Notes: generated by a model from the letters alone, not told the origin. DNA of 51,258 bases from Bacteroidota bacterium (GCA_018267135.1 JAFDZA010000022.1:1-51258); one strand, 5' to 3'. Positions 17,445-27,300 are shown, counted from the stretch's first letter. Numbers and translations: made by a program.

Positions 17445-17537
17445 GGCAAATCGGCACGACCAGCTCCTGCTGAACTCCCCCAGGGCCGGAAGGCAGCAAG
17501 GGTAGGCGGTTGTAGCGGTGCGATGTTCGGTTTGCCA
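17445..17537 (+). ncRNA. ffs: Signal recognition particle RNA, bacterial small type (4.5S)
   Basis: The apical domain signature GGCCGGAAGGCAGCAAGG lies at about 17484-17501. The terminal helix is formed by GGCAAATCGG at the 5' side (from 17445) and CGGTTTGCC at the 3' side (to 17536), followed by a run of T that should end transcription. The RNA binds Ffh and targets nascent membrane proteins to the translocon. A -7 box sits just upstream. Confidence 0.93.
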
Positions 17538-17545
17538 TTTTTTTA
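17537..17545 (+). terminator. T-run ending the SRP RNA
   Basis: The closing helix of the SRP RNA is followed directly by ATTTTTTTA, so the RNA's own terminal stem acts as an intrinsic terminator. Confidence 0.6.
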
Positions 17546-17571
17546 TTCCTGCCTTGGATGCCCCTACTTTT

Positions 17572-17601
17572 TCGTTATTCTTCTTCAAGTGATTAGATTT
17601 G
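17572..17601 (+). promoter_or_regulatory. Probable promoter of the aldolase gene
   Basis: TAGATTTG at 17594-17601 is a full -7 match, and the T-rich stretch ending in TTCG around 17570-17574 lies at the right spacing for a weak -33 element. The predicted leader is about 18 bases to ATG 17627. Confidence 0.5.
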
Positions 17602-17626
17602 CAGGTCTTTAAAAACACTAACCACT

Positions 17627-18283
17627 ATGAAATTCTTCATTGACACCGCCAGCCTGAATGAAATTAAAGAAGCCCATAACTTGGGTGTATTAGATGGAGT
17701 AACCACCAACCCTTCGCTGATGGCCAAAGAAGGAATAGCCGGTAACGAAAAAATAAAAGCACACTATAAAGCCATCTGCGATATTGTAGAGGATAACGTA
17801 AGCGCAGAAGTAATTGCCACCGAGTTTGATAAAATAATAGCCGAAGGAAAAGAGTTGGCCAAAATTGACGACAAGATTGTAGTGAAAGTACCCATGATCA
17901 AAGAGGGTGTAAAAGCAATCAAAAAATTTTCCAGTGAAGGCATCCGTACAAATTGTACGTTGGTATTTTCGGCCGGTCAGGCACTGCTGGCCGCTAAAGC
18001 AGGAGCTCATTTTGTATCTCCTTTTATCGGCCGGTTAGACGATGTTTCGCAAGACGGGTTAGAGTTGATTGCCCAAATCCGGCAGATCTACGACAACTAC
18101 GGATATGAAACCGAAATTCTGGCCGCCAGTGTACGCCACACTATGCACCTGATTAAGTGCGCTGAAATTGGTGCCGATGTAGCCACCTGCCCACTGAAGG
18201 TCATCACCGATTTGTTAAACCACCCGCTTACCGATAGCGGGCTGGCCAAATTTTTAGCCGATCATAAAAAAGTAAACGGGTAG
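17627..18283 (+). CDS. fsa: Fructose-6-phosphate aldolase / small transaldolase family protein
   Basis: A 218-residue class I aldolase of the TalB/FSA superfamily, short type. The opening [29 protein letters not shown] (24-36), the Schiff-base lysine in IVVKVPM (K87), [17 protein letters not shown] and FIGRLDD are family signatures. It acts in the cytoplasm either as transaldolase in the pentose phosphate pathway or as fructose-6-phosphate aldolase; the two activities cannot be separated by eye. It has its own promoter and is followed after 11 bases by ftsE. Confidence 0.93.
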   Translation: MKFFIDTASLNEIKEAHNLGVLDGVTTNPSLMAKEGIAGNEKIKAHYKAICDIVEDNVSAEVIATEFDKIIAEGKELAKIDDKIVVKVPMIKEGVKAIKKFSSEGIRTNCTLVFSAGQALLAAKAGAHFVSPFIGRLDDVSQDGLELIAQIRQIYDNYGYETEILAASVRHTMHLIKCAEIGADVATCPLKVITDLLNHPLTDSGLAKFLADHKKVNG

Positions 18284-18294
18284 AATTTATACTC

Positions 18295-19002
18295 ATGTTT
18301 TCAACCGATCCGGTTTTACGCGTTGGGGAAGCCACCATTTATCAGAATCAAAACCCGGTTCTTAACCAAATCAGTTTTGAAATCAGCAAAGGTGAGTTTG
18401 TTTTTATCATTGGGCGGACCGGATCCGGAAAATCATCGTTGCTCAAAACAATATATGCCGATTTGCCCTTGCGCGAGGGCGAAATGACTGTGGCCGGTTT
18501 CTCTATTCACAAAATAAAAAACAGGCACATTCCTCTGCTCAGAAGAAAACTCGGTATTATTTTTCAAGACTTCCAGCTTCTGCAAGACCGCACTATAACC
18601 GAAAACCTCACGTTTGTTATGAAAGCCACAGGCTGGAAAGACAAAGCTAAAATGAAAACCCGGCAAGCCGAAGTACTTATGCAAGTAGGGCTCGGTTCGA
18701 TAGAAAAAAAAATGCCTCATCAGCTTTCGGGAGGCGAACAACAACGTGTAGTAATTGCCCGGGCTCTGATTAATGAACCGTTATTACTTATTGCTGATGA
18801 GCCTACCGGCAACCTGGATCCGGAAGTATCGTACGATATTTTAAAAGTATTTCAGCAAATCAACAAAAGCGGAACCGCTATTTTGATGGCCACCCACAGT
18901 TATGGGTTGATCCGAAAATTTCCGGCTCGCATATTGAAATGCGAAGACGGAAAGCTGAGAGATTCAAAAATAGAGAACTTTGATTTAGGGGGCGACTACT
19001 AA
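18295..19002 (+). CDS. ftsE: Cell division ABC ATPase FtsE
   Basis: A 235-residue ATPase with Walker [11 protein letters not shown] (about 39-48), signature [15 protein letters not shown], Walker [14 protein letters not shown] and an intact switch His (MATHS). The [10 protein letters not shown] form and length match FtsE, which pairs with FtsX to control peptidoglycan hydrolases at the septum. No ftsX follows; downstream is a convergent gene whose stop overlaps by 4 bases. A LolD/MacB-type ATPase is the main alternative. Confidence 0.82.
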   Translation: MFSTDPVLRVGEATIYQNQNPVLNQISFEISKGEFVFIIGRTGSGKSSLLKTIYADLPLREGEMTVAGFSIHKIKNRHIPLLRRKLGIIFQDFQLLQDRTITENLTFVMKATGWKDKAKMKTRQAEVLMQVGLGSIEKKMPHQLSGGEQQRVVIARALINEPLLLIADEPTGNLDPEVSYDILKVFQQINKSGTAILMATHSYGLIRKFPARILKCEDGKLRDSKIENFDLGGDY

Positions 19003-19535
19003 ACATCTTTCTGTTTTTTAGTTTCCACAGGGGGCCTGTCCAGTTTTTGAAGTTGCTGGTTTATTAAATCTATCCGTACCAGTAAATTAAGCACCAGCGC
19101 ATCGCGCACATCTTGTGTAGGGCGGTTTTTCATTTCCTCTTTCAACACCTGATACATCGCATTTAATTTTTTCAGGTTTTGAGTAACCTCGTCTTCCGTC
19201 AGGTTCGTTTGTGCCTGATATTGGCTAACCAACGCCATTTTTTCACTAATCTGTTCGTTGTAATATTTTTCCAGGTCGGTAAACCCCAACCAGGCTGTCT
19301 TATCGGGTTGTTCGGTGAAAGGAGAAAACTTATCAACCAATAAATAACACGATATCATAAACAGAACAATTGCCGCTGCCCGCCAGAAAATGACGGTATT
19401 CAAAAACAAAAATTTTGTTTTGCCCGACAAAGATTGAGCAATTTCGTTCCAAACGTTTTCGGGTGGTTGATGAGAATCGAAATGCCCGCGGTTTTCTTCA
19501 ACGAATTTTTCCAGCAAATCTTTTTTATTTTTCAT
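18999..19535 (-). CDS. Single-pass membrane protein, probable partner of the ECF sigma factor
   Basis: A 178-residue protein with a charged N-terminus, one transmembrane segment at about 50-73 (FLFLNTVIFW through CYLLVD) and a C-terminal, helix-rich, probably periplasmic region. The start overlaps the end of the sigma factor gene by 11 bases, the classic layout for an anti-sigma factor. The N-terminus (NRGHFDSHQPPENVWNEI) has no HxxxCxxC zinc motif. The anti-sigma function is inferred from position and topology. Confidence 0.7.
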   Translation of the reverse strand: MKNKKDLLEKFVEENRGHFDSHQPPENVWNEIAQSLSGKTKFLFLNTVIFWRAAAIVLFMISCYLLVDKFSPFTEQPDKTAWLGFTDLEKYYNEQISEKMALVSQYQAQTNLTEDEVTQNLKKLNAMYQVLKEEMKNRPTQDVRDALVLNLLVRIDLINQQLQKLDRPPVETKKQKDV

Positions 19536-20073
19536 ATGACTCCAGTATTTCTTTCAGTTTTTTTTTAGAACGGTTGTATTGCGATTTAGAGGTGGATTCA
19601 GTAATGCCTAAAATGCCGGCTATCTCGGCATGGTCGTATCCTTCCAGCAGATACAACGACAATACAACGCGGTATCCATCGGGTAATTGCTCAATGGCCT
19701 TCCTTACTTTTTCAACGGAGAAAGCAAACCCCGCCATACTATCTACCGGTTCTTGTTCGGCTACCTCTACCTCGCCAAATTCGGGCAGCCTTTCAAACCG
19801 CCTTTTTCTTATCATGTTAATAGCCTTATTTACCACAATGCGTTTCAACCAAGAGCCAAAGGCGGCATCGCCCCGGTAATTTTCTAAATGGTTAAACGCA
19901 CTGATAAACGACTCCTGCAATACGTCCTTGGCATCGTCAGCATCATTTACAATGCGATAGCCCACGTTGTACATAGCTCTTTTGTACAGGTTATACAATT
20001 GCCTAACCGCATCGCGGTCGCCTGCGCGACTGCGACTGATCAGTTCAGTATGATTTGGTACGAGGTTCTCCAA
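19525..20073 (-). CDS. ECF-type RNA polymerase sigma factor
   Basis: A 182-residue sigma-70 family protein. Region 2 spans about residues 20-90, including DADDAKDVLQESFISAF and GSWLKRIVVNKAINMIRKRR. Region 4 spans about 120-178, with a helix-turn-helix in LLEGYDHAEIAGILGITESTSKSQ. There is no region 3. Translation probably begins at TTG 20073, since no in-frame ATG precedes region 2. It is followed, with an 11-base overlap, by a membrane protein likely to sequester it. The regulon is unknown. Confidence 0.92.
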   Translation of the reverse strand: MENLVPNHTELISRSRAGDRDAVRQLYNLYKRAMYNVGYRIVNDADDAKDVLQESFISAFNHLENYRGDAAFGSWLKRIVVNKAINMIRKRRFERLPEFGEVEVAEQEPVDSMAGFAFSVEKVRKAIEQLPDGYRVVLSLYLLEGYDHAEIAGILGITESTSKSQYNRSKKKLKEILESYEK

Positions 20074-20123
20074 CTACAGCCGGGTTCATCCATAGACCAT
20101 TTAGCTTGCCTAAAGTTGCACGG

Positions 20124-20894
20124 TTATTTAACTTTTGCCAGATTTTCTTTTGCCGGGGGAAAATCAGGAGCAATGGCCAATGCCTGCTCAAAGAATTTTT
20201 TGGCCGACACCTTATCCGACTGCTCTAAGGCCGCAACTCCCTTCATATTCAGAATTGCTACCCGCATAGCAAAATCTTTGGTTTTATTATCAGGCATAGT
20301 GTAGCCAATTTTAAGCGAATCAATGTCTTTGGCGGCCAACAGAATGTCGGCCGATGCAGTCGCCTCGCGGTATCTTTTCAACTGAAGTTGCAGGGCTGCC
20401 ATTTTGTAGAGTACGTTAAGGTTATTCTGAAGCAAGTACAGGCTTTCGTAGCTTTGCAGAGCCCGGTCGTACACCCCTAGGTTTTCATACCCGATGGCGG
20501 CAATTTCCAGTGCTCCTGGATTTTTAGGATTTCTTTTCAGCAGCGTTTGAGCGACTAAAACGGCTGAAGGGTATTTTTGATTTTGATAATAGTAAACAGC
20601 CAGATCGGTAACGGTTGAATCATTGCCCTGGTTTTCTACAATCAAGTCATAGAGGGCATCTTTGGCAATGTCGTAGTCATTCCACTGCACAGCCAACTGG
20701 TATTTTAGAGCATAATGCCTAAGCAATGTATTTAAATGAGCCGGCATGCTGTCTTTCTTCGCCTCTGCTGTCGGGGTTGGTAACGGCTGGGTTGGGTTTC
20801 CCTGTGCCGGTAGAGTGGATTCGGTCTTCTTTTTCTTTTGTGCTACTCCGCTAAATGCCGCTAACATCAACACTACTAGAATACTATTTTTCAT
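20124..20894 (-). CDS. Exported TPR-repeat protein
   Basis: A 256-residue protein with a signal peptide (cleavage near GVAQK, residue 19), a Lys/Thr/Pro-rich linker (about 20-50) and about five TPR-like helical pairs, for example YPSAVLVAQTLLKRNPKNPGALE, NLGVYDRALQSYESLY and the last one, AKKFFEQALAIAPDFPPAKENL. It is probably a periplasmic scaffold protein. It lies between the sigma factor and the CCA enzyme on the same strand, 8 bases after cca. Confidence 0.75.
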   Translation of the reverse strand: MKNSILVVLMLAAFSGVAQKKKKTESTLPAQGNPTQPLPTPTAEAKKDSMPAHLNTLLRHYALKYQLAVQWNDYDIAKDALYDLIVENQGNDSTVTDLAVYYYQNQKYPSAVLVAQTLLKRNPKNPGALEIAAIGYENLGVYDRALQSYESLYLLQNNLNVLYKMAALQLQLKRYREATASADILLAAKDIDSLKIGYTMPDNKTKDFAMRVAILNMKGVAALEQSDKVSAKKFFEQALAIAPDFPPAKENLAKVK

Positions 20895-20902
20895 AAGAGT
20901 TA

Positions 20903-22324
20903 CTATTGGTTTATACGTTGGTTTATCAATCCTCTTTCGTGGGCAATTTTCATCAACAATTTCATTGCCTCTTCGCGTGTATTTTTAATTTCTCCTTCCA
21001 GGATAGCTTCTTTAATCTGCTCTTTAATGTCTCCGATTAGGCGGCTGGCCGGGAGGTTAAACAGGCTCATAATTTCATCGCCCGGAATAGGCGGCTGAAA
21101 ATTCCTGATTTTATCGCGCGCTTCCAGTTCAATCATTTTGCGTTGTACTTTCTCAAAATTGCCGAGGTATTTGGCCACCTTCTCGGTATTCTTAGAGGTA
21201 ATATCGGCTCGGCACAATAACATAAGTGCCTCTACATCTTCGCCTGCTTCAAACAACAGCCTGCGCACAGCCGAATCGGTTACTTCTTTTACCAAGGCAA
21301 TGGGCCGTAAGTGCAGCCGCACCAGTTTTTGTACAAAAAGCATTTTTTCATTCATCGGTAGTTTAAGGCGTCTGAATATGCCCGGGGTCATTCGGGCGCC
21401 TTTGTCTTCGTGCCCATGAAAAGTCCACCCGGCTTTAGCATCAAATTTTTTAGTGGCCGGCTTGGCTATGTCGTGCATAATAGCCGCCCACCGAAGCCAA
21501 AGATTATCTGATCCTTTCGAGACATTATCTAAAACCTGAAGTGTATGATAAAAATTATCTTTGTGTGCCTTGTTATCTACATACTCTACTCCATGCAGGG
21601 CTGTCATTTCGGGAAAAAATTCCTTCAGCAAACCTGCCTGAAACAAAAGTTTGAATCCATAGGATGGAACCGGAGACAAAATAATTTTATTAAGTTCGTC
21701 TACCATACGCTCCATGGAAACAATTTTCAGGCGCGAAGCATTTTTTATAATCGCTTCAAACGTATTGGCTTCAATATCAAAATTGAGTTGAGCAGCAAAG
21801 CGGATGGCCCGCATCATGCGCAGGGGGTCGTCAGAAAAAGTAATTTCGGGCTCGAGCGGTGTTTGGATAATTTTTTTGGCCAGATGGGCTACCCCGCCAA
21901 ACGGATCTACCAACTCTCCATAGTTTCTTTCATTCAGACTGATGGCCATAGCGTTGATGGTAAAATCTCTACGTTTTTGGTCATCCTGCAAGGTGCCGTC
22001 TTCTACCATAGGTTTGCGGGAGTCGTTCCGGTACGATTCTTTGCGCGCACCTACAAATTCCAGGTCGAAATCTTCATATTTAACCTGGGCTGTACCAAAA
22101 TTTTTAAAGATAGCCACCGGCACATGCCCCAGCCTGCTTGCTACTTCTTCCGCTAACTCTATTCCGCTCCCCACACAAACAAAATCTATGTCTTTGCAAG
22201 GGCGTTTTAGCAGCAAATCGCGCACAAAACCACCCACCACGTACGTTTCTCTCGGCCACCGGGTGGCTGCACCGGCCACCGAGGCAAACACCGGAAAACG
22301 CTCTAAATCTTTGGTTAAATTCAC
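20903..22324 (-). CDS. cca: CCA tRNA nucleotidyltransferase with HD domain
   Basis: A 473-residue class II nucleotidyltransferase that adds or repairs the CCA end of tRNAs. The head domain carries YVVGGFVRDLLLKRPCKDIDFV with the catalytic Asp pair, then RRDFTINAMAISL and the PFGG flap. The neck RNA-binding region (DPLRMMRAIRFAAQL) and an HD phosphohydrolase-type domain (FYHTLQVLDN, AAIMHDIAKP) follow. I chose GTG 22324 (MNLTKDLERF): a -7 box at 22357-22364 lies inside any longer reading, such as the one from TTG 22411. The neighbouring tRNA-Asp already encodes its own CCA. Confidence 0.88.
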   Translation of the reverse strand: MNLTKDLERFPVFASVAGAATRWPRETYVVGGFVRDLLLKRPCKDIDFVCVGSGIELAEEVASRLGHVPVAIFKNFGTAQVKYEDFDLEFVGARKESYRNDSRKPMVEDGTLQDDQKRRDFTINAMAISLNERNYGELVDPFGGVAHLAKKIIQTPLEPEITFSDDPLRMMRAIRFAAQLNFDIEANTFEAIIKNASRLKIVSMERMVDELNKIILSPVPSYGFKLLFQAGLLKEFFPEMTALHGVEYVDNKAHKDNFYHTLQVLDNVSKGSDNLWLRWAAIMHDIAKPATKKFDAKAGWTFHGHEDKGARMTPGIFRRLKLPMNEKMLFVQKLVRLHLRPIALVKEVTDSAVRRLLFEAGEDVEALMLLCRADITSKNTEKVAKYLGNFEKVQRKMIELEARDKIRNFQPPIPGDEIMSLFNLPASRLIGDIKEQIKEAILEGEIKNTREEAMKLLMKIAHERGLINQRINQ

Positions 22325-22356
22325 AATTAGGCTTTGTATCTCAATAAAAAAACAGT

Positions 22357-22364
22357 CAAAGGTA
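22357..22364 (-). promoter_or_regulatory. -7 box for cca (TACCTTTG)
   Basis: The minus-strand TACCTTTG fits TAnnTTTG and predicts transcription from about 22350, some 26 bases before GTG 22324. The region is divergent with the tRNA-Asp promoter. Confidence 0.5.
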
Positions 22365-22397
22365 ACCAGAAATGAAACACAAATTCGTGTAGTTTTT

Positions 22398-22428
22398 TTT
22401 GCAATAGCCAATGCTACGGTTATCTTTG
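22398..22428 (+). promoter_or_regulatory. Promoter of tRNA-Asp (TTTG-N19-TATCTTTG)
   Basis: TTTG at 22398-22401 and TATCTTTG at 22421-22428 are full consensus matches with 19 bases between. The predicted start near 22434 is about 9 bases before the mature tRNA. Confidence 0.75.
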
Positions 22429-22442
22429 CAGCCTGTTTTTTG

Positions 22443-22519
22443 GGTCCGGTAGTTCAGCTGGTTAGAATGCCTGCCTGTCACGCAGGAGGTCGCGGGTTCG
22501 AGTCCCGTCCGGACCGCCA
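22443..22519 (+). tRNA. tRNA-Asp (anticodon GTC)
   Basis: A 77-base cloverleaf: acceptor GGTCCGG (22443-22449) pairs with CCGGACC (22509-22515), discriminator G and an encoded CCA end at 22517-22519. The anticodon stem CCTGC/GCAGG closes the loop CTGTCAC with anticodon GTC. The T arm is CGCGG-GTTCGAG-TCCCG-like. Confidence 0.97.
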
Positions 22520-22534
22520 AAAAACTAAACCTTT

Positions 22535-22564
22535 ATTGTTTTTTTACGTCTAAACTTAAATTTG
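22535..22564 (+). promoter_or_regulatory. Possible promoter downstream of tRNA-Asp
   Basis: TAAATTTG at 22557-22564 is a full -7 match, with ATTG at 22535-22538, 18 bases upstream. It could drive the small secreted protein gene at 22713 and perhaps the efflux genes, with a leader of about 140 bases. Apart from this, 22520-22712 holds nothing I recognise. Confidence 0.4.
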
Positions 22565-22712
22565 AACCCAAAAAAAAGTTATACGTATTATTTTTTTAAT
22601 GGCTGGATGCCATTTCGTGCCGCTAAAATAAAAAACCATCAAACTACAGACTTTCTATAAAAAAATGAGGCCGCCCTTACTCATATTCGCTGTTTAACTT
22701 GTTCCGGCAATT

Positions 22713-23093
22713 TTGAAACCATTTATAAAATATCTTTTTCTAACAAGTATTCTGGCGTGGGGTGTATTTCACCAGCAGCGTAGCTTCTGCCTTTCCCAAA
22801 AAGCAAAAGACTCACTTCAGGTGGCGCGTGCAACCGAAGTATTGAATCAGGCAATCATTGCTAAGACACCTGTGTTAACGTCTGATCAAGAGTTAATTTC
22901 TATTGAAGAAGGCGAAGAAGAGCGTGCTTGTACCAAAAAGTTTTTTTCTGACAATCTCAGTCATTCCGTCTTGTTGCCATTGCTTCGATCTTTTTCTTAT
23001 TGTGCCCCGGAACAAGCCCATTTTAGTATTCATCATATAGTTGTCTTTCCGTTACATTCCCTTTGTATCTTTTTTCAGATATTTAGGATATGA
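22713..23093 (+). CDS. Small secreted protein of unknown function upstream of RND efflux genes
   Basis: A 126-residue reading frame from a TTG start: KPFIKYLFLTSILAWG forms a signal-like hydrophobic segment, followed by a Gln/Ala/Glu-rich middle with an acidic patch (SIEEGEEERACTKK). The end is hydrophobic with several His (FSIHHIVVFPLHSLCIFFQIFRI-like). It contains four cysteines. I do not recognise a family. Position just before the efflux operon hints at a linked role, but this is inference, and it may be an unusual or non-functional gene. Confidence 0.5.
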   Translation: MKPFIKYLFLTSILAWGVFHQQRSFCLSQKAKDSLQVARATEVLNQAIIAKTPVLTSDQELISIEEGEEERACTKKFFSDNLSHSVLLPLLRSFSYCAPEQAHFSIHHIVVFPLHSLCIFFQIFRI

Positions 23094-23102
23094 TGTTTCT
23101 GC

Positions 23103-23137
23103 CCTGAGAGGCCACCGGCACCTCAGGCCGTTTTATT
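23103..23137 (+). terminator. Weak terminator-like hairpin
   Basis: CCTGAG (23103-23108) and CTCAGG (23122-23127) can pair around a GC-rich loop and are followed by CCGTTTTATTT. It could end transcription of the small upstream gene or reduce read-through into the efflux operon. The stem is short and the T-run interrupted. Confidence 0.35.
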
Positions 23138-23225
23138 TGTCTTTCATTTTCAAAAAGCTTGAAAAGAAATATGAACGGAACACCCACCCAATCCAAACTA
23201 GATTTTATCGAACAATAACCATTTT

Positions 23226-24308
23226 ATGAAAAAATTTTCTGCCCTCATCAGCCTGTTTATTTTATTCGGTTACACCGGCTGTTCTAAAAAAGAAGCCAAA
23301 GAAGAAGAAGTTAATTTTCTTGTTACCTCTCCGATGCGAAAAGATACATTGGTAACACGTGCGTACGTTTGCCAAATACACGCTATCCAGCATATTGAAA
23401 TGAGGGCCCTTGAAAAAGGATATCTGCAAAGCATCTTTGTGGACGAAGGAAAAAATGTAAAGCAAGGTCAACTGATGTTCGAGATCTTGCCATTGCTCTA
23501 CAAAGCGGATTTACAAAAAGCTGAAGCCGAAGCCAAATTTGCCGAAATTGAGTACATCAACACCAAGCAACTGGCCGACAGCAACATTGTATCGCCCAAC
23601 GAACTGGCACTAGCCAAAGCCAAGTTTGACAAGGCAAAAGCGGAAATGTCGTTAGCTTCTGTTCACCTCGGTTTCACACAGCTAAAGGCTCCTTTTAACG
23701 GTATTATGGACCGCTTTTATGTGCGGCTGGGAAGCCTTGTAAACGAGGGCGATTTACTCACCACGCTTTCTGATAACAGTGAAATGTGGGTGTATTTTAA
23801 CGTACCCGAAGCAGAATACCTGAATTATAAAACCAACCAGAAAAGAGACAGCCTGATGCGGGTGCGGCTGCAAATGGCCAATGGTAAAATTTTTGATTAC
23901 CCGGGTATTGTAAAAACTATTGAAGCCGACTTCAATAATGAAACCGGAAATATTGCTTTCCGGGCTACCTTCCCCAATCCCAAAGGGCTTCTGCGCCATG
24001 GCGAAACCGGAAACATCCTTATTAATGATGAGATGAGAAATGCCCTGATCATCCCCCAAAAAGCAACCTTCGAAGTACTTGAAAAAAAATATGTGTATAT
24101 CGTTGATAAGGATCATGTTATACACCAACGGGAAATCGGCATCAGTGCCGAGTTGCCCGACCTCTATGTGATCTCATCGGGCGTAACCGAGAAAGATAAT
24201 ATTATGTTGGAAGGCATACGCAAAGTGCGCGATAATGAAAAGATAGGCGAGTATAAATATGAGGATCCCAAAAAAGTGCTCCCCAGTTTAAAAGTATATG
24301 TTGAATAA
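23226..24308 (+). CDS. RND efflux periplasmic adaptor (membrane fusion protein)
   Basis: A 360-residue lipoprotein adaptor (lipobox GYTGC, cysteine 19) that links the inner-membrane pump to the outer-membrane channel. It shows the lipoyl-like halves (GYLQSIFVDEGKNVKQGQLMFEI), an alpha-hairpin (KAEAEAKFAEIEYINTKQLA and following), the second half with APFNGIMDRFYVRLGSLVNEGDLLTTLSD, and a beta-barrel region to the end. The hairpin is short, as in AcrA-like adaptors. It starts the three-gene efflux operon, 20 bases before the pump gene. Confidence 0.92.
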   Translation: MKKFSALISLFILFGYTGCSKKEAKEEEVNFLVTSPMRKDTLVTRAYVCQIHAIQHIEMRALEKGYLQSIFVDEGKNVKQGQLMFEILPLLYKADLQKAEAEAKFAEIEYINTKQLADSNIVSPNELALAKAKFDKAKAEMSLASVHLGFTQLKAPFNGIMDRFYVRLGSLVNEGDLLTTLSDNSEMWVYFNVPEAEYLNYKTNQKRDSLMRVRLQMANGKIFDYPGIVKTIEADFNNETGNIAFRATFPNPKGLLRHGETGNILINDEMRNALIIPQKATFEVLEKKYVYIVDKDHVIHQREIGISAELPDLYVISSGVTEKDNIMLEGIRKVRDNEKIGEYKYEDPKKVLPSLKVYVE

Positions 24309-24328
24309 CCCCCGCTAACCGCTTTACA

Positions 24329-27300
24329 ATGTTTAATGAATTTTTAAAAAGACCGGTACTTGCCATTGTCTTATCACTCATTATTATTTTTCTGGGCGTA
24401 CTGTCTATTGGTACACTGCCCACTTCGCAGTTGCCTGCGGTTGCCCCGCCCGTAGTAATGGTTTCGGCATCGTATCCCGGTGCCAGTGCCAAAACACTAA
24501 CTGAATCTGTAATTATTCCTCTTGAGCAGGCCATCAACGGAGCCTGGGGTATGCGCTACATGACGTCTGATGCTACCAGCGCGGGCGAATCAAATATTCA
24601 GGTTATTTTTCAACCGGGTAGCGACATCAACCAGGCATTGGTACAGGTTTCTAACCGGGTAGAACAAGTGCGTAACCGTTTGCCCATATTGGTTCAGCGC
24701 GAAGGGGTTATCATTACACCGGTTATACCCAGTATGCTTATGTACATCAATTTGTACAGCACTGACAAGAATGCCAATATGAAATTCTTGTTCAACTATG
24801 CCGGGGTAACCATGATTCCCGAAATCCAACGGATAAACGGGATCGGCCAGGCGCGCATTCTCGGCAGCCGGCAATATGCCATGCGTGTATGGCTCAACCC
24901 GGAGCGAATGAGGGCCTACACCGTTTCTCCGGATGATGTAATGGAGGCACTGGGCGATCAAAGTATTATCGGTAAGCCCGGCCGCATTGGTCGGGGCGAC
25001 AGCAAACGAGCCGAAGCATTAGAGTATGTGCTCGCCTACTCCGACCGCTTCAGCGACCCCAAACAATATGAAAATGTAATTATCCGCGCCAAACCCAATG
25101 GTGAGTTGCTCCGCTTAAAAGATATTGCCACCGTAGTGCTGGGAAGCGAATACTATGATATCTATTCCAACATTAACGGATACCCCTCAGCCGCCATCGT
25201 GCTGAAACAAACTTATGGCAGTAACGCCAGCGAGGTAATTGCCAACGTAAAAAGTAAACTGGAAACCCTGAAAAAAGATTTCCCCCCCGGAATGAATTAT
25301 GAAATCAGTTATGATGTGTCTAAATTTTTGGATGCCTCTACCGAAAACGTAATCCATACATTACGAGACGCCTTTATTTTGGTGGCATTAGTAGTGTTTA
25401 TCTTTTTGGGCGATTGGCGTTCTACGTTGATCCCTACCTTAGCCGTACCCATATCGCTGATCGGGGCTTTCATCTTCATGCAGGCTTTTGGGCTAACGAT
25501 TAATATGATTACGCTCTTTGCCGTAGTGTTGGCTATCGGTATTGTGGTGGACGATGCCATTGTGGTGGTGGAGGCTGTACACGCTAAAATGGCTTCCGAT
25601 CACGTATCGCCCTATGGAGCTGTGAAGTTGGTACTGGGCGAAATCAGTGGAGCTGTAATCGCAATCACACTATTAATGACGGCTGTGTTTGTTCCCATTT
25701 CATTTATGTCGGGGCCGGTGGGTGTGTTTTACCGGCAGTTCTCTATTACCATGGCCAGTTCCATTGTTCTTTCAGGATTGGTGGCTCTTACCCTCACCCC
25801 TGTGCTTTGTGCCATGATTTTAAAGAACACACACGGCATACCCAGAAAGAGAAATCTTTTTAACCGGTTCATTGATAGTTTTAATACCGGATTTGAAAAA
25901 GTAACAGGCAAGTACGTGTGGATTTTACAACGAATTGCCAAACGCAAATTAATTACTGCTGGCCTTTGGGTAGCTTTTACCATAGGAATTTTAGTTATCA
26001 GCACCAGTTTGCCTTCGGGCTTTATTCCAAGCGAAGACCAGGGTATGATCTATGCCATTGTGCAAACCCCGCCCGGATCTACACTGGAACGAACCAACGA
26101 TGTGTCGCGTCAGTTACAAGATATCATTATGAAAGTGGACGGAGTTCAATCTGTTTCGTCCATAGCAGGGTACGAAGTGTTAACCGAAGGTCGCGGGTCT
26201 AATGCTGCTACCTGTTTAGTGAACCTCAAGCCGTGGTCGGAACGAAAACTTACCATGCAGGAAATTATTTATGAACTGGAAGGAAAAGCCAAAGAACTGC
26301 CCGGGGCCACCATCGAATTTTTTGAACCCCCGGCCGTACCCGGCTTTGGGGCAGCCGGTGGTTTTGCCTTACAACTTCTCGATAAAAACCCGGACGGCAC
26401 CTACGAAGATCTGGAGCGGGTAAAAAATGAATTTATGGCAGCCCTCGGCAAACGCAAAGAGCTGATGGGGCTATTTACCTTTTTCAGTTCCAACTATCCG
26501 CAATACGAGATCGAAATAGACAACCAACTGGCCATGCAAAAAGGTGTTACTATTGGCAATGCCATGAATACCCTTTCCATTTTTGTAGGAAGTACCTACG
26601 AACTTGGTTTTATTAAATACCAACGTTTCTTCAAAGTATTTGTGCAGGCGGCACCTGAATTCAGAAGGCTCCCTACCGACATTATGAACTTGTGGGTAAA
26701 AAACGACCGGGGAGAAATGGTTCCTTTTTCAGCCTTTATGAAAATAAAAAAGAAACAAGGCGCCAATGAAATTAACCGGTACAATATGTATAACACCGCA
26801 GCTATACGAGGCGGCCCCGCAGAAGGATATAGTAGCGGGGAAGCCATTGCAGCCGTAAAAGAAGTAGCCAAAAATTTGCCGCGTGGGTTTGATATTGACT
26901 GGGCTGCCCTTTCGTATGACGAGGTAAGGCGCGGAAATGAAGCTATCTATATTTTCCTCATCGTAATTTCTTTTGTGTATTTGGTGCTGGCCGCCCAATA
27001 CGAAAGTTTCATTATACCGCTGGCTGTAGTGCTTTCTTTGCCGGCCGGGGTCTTTGGTTCGTTTATGATGGTAAAAGCCATGGGGCTGGCCAACGACATC
27101 TATGCTCAGGTGGGATTGGTAATGCTCGTTGGTTTGTTGGGTAAAAATGCGGTGTTGATTGTGGAGTTTGCCGTGCAAAAAAACCGACAGGGTTCTTCTA
27201 TTCTGGAAGCCGCCATTGAAGGAGCACGTGTTCGCTTCCGCCCGATTTTAATGACCTCGTTTGCGTTCATTGCCGGTTTAATTCCGCTGGTGTTGGCCCA

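Noticed and set aside
22325..22411. Longer cca start at TTG 22411
   Set aside because: It would include a full -7 box at 22357-22364 and a Phe/Thr-rich stretch not typical of the enzyme.
21942..22553. A 203-residue plus-strand reading frame crossing tRNA-Asp
   Set aside because: It runs antisense to cca and through the tRNA; composition is that of a shadow frame.
23041..23229. A 62-residue plus-strand frame before the efflux adaptor
   Set aside because: It spans a hairpin and the tail of another frame and lacks protein-like composition or coupling.
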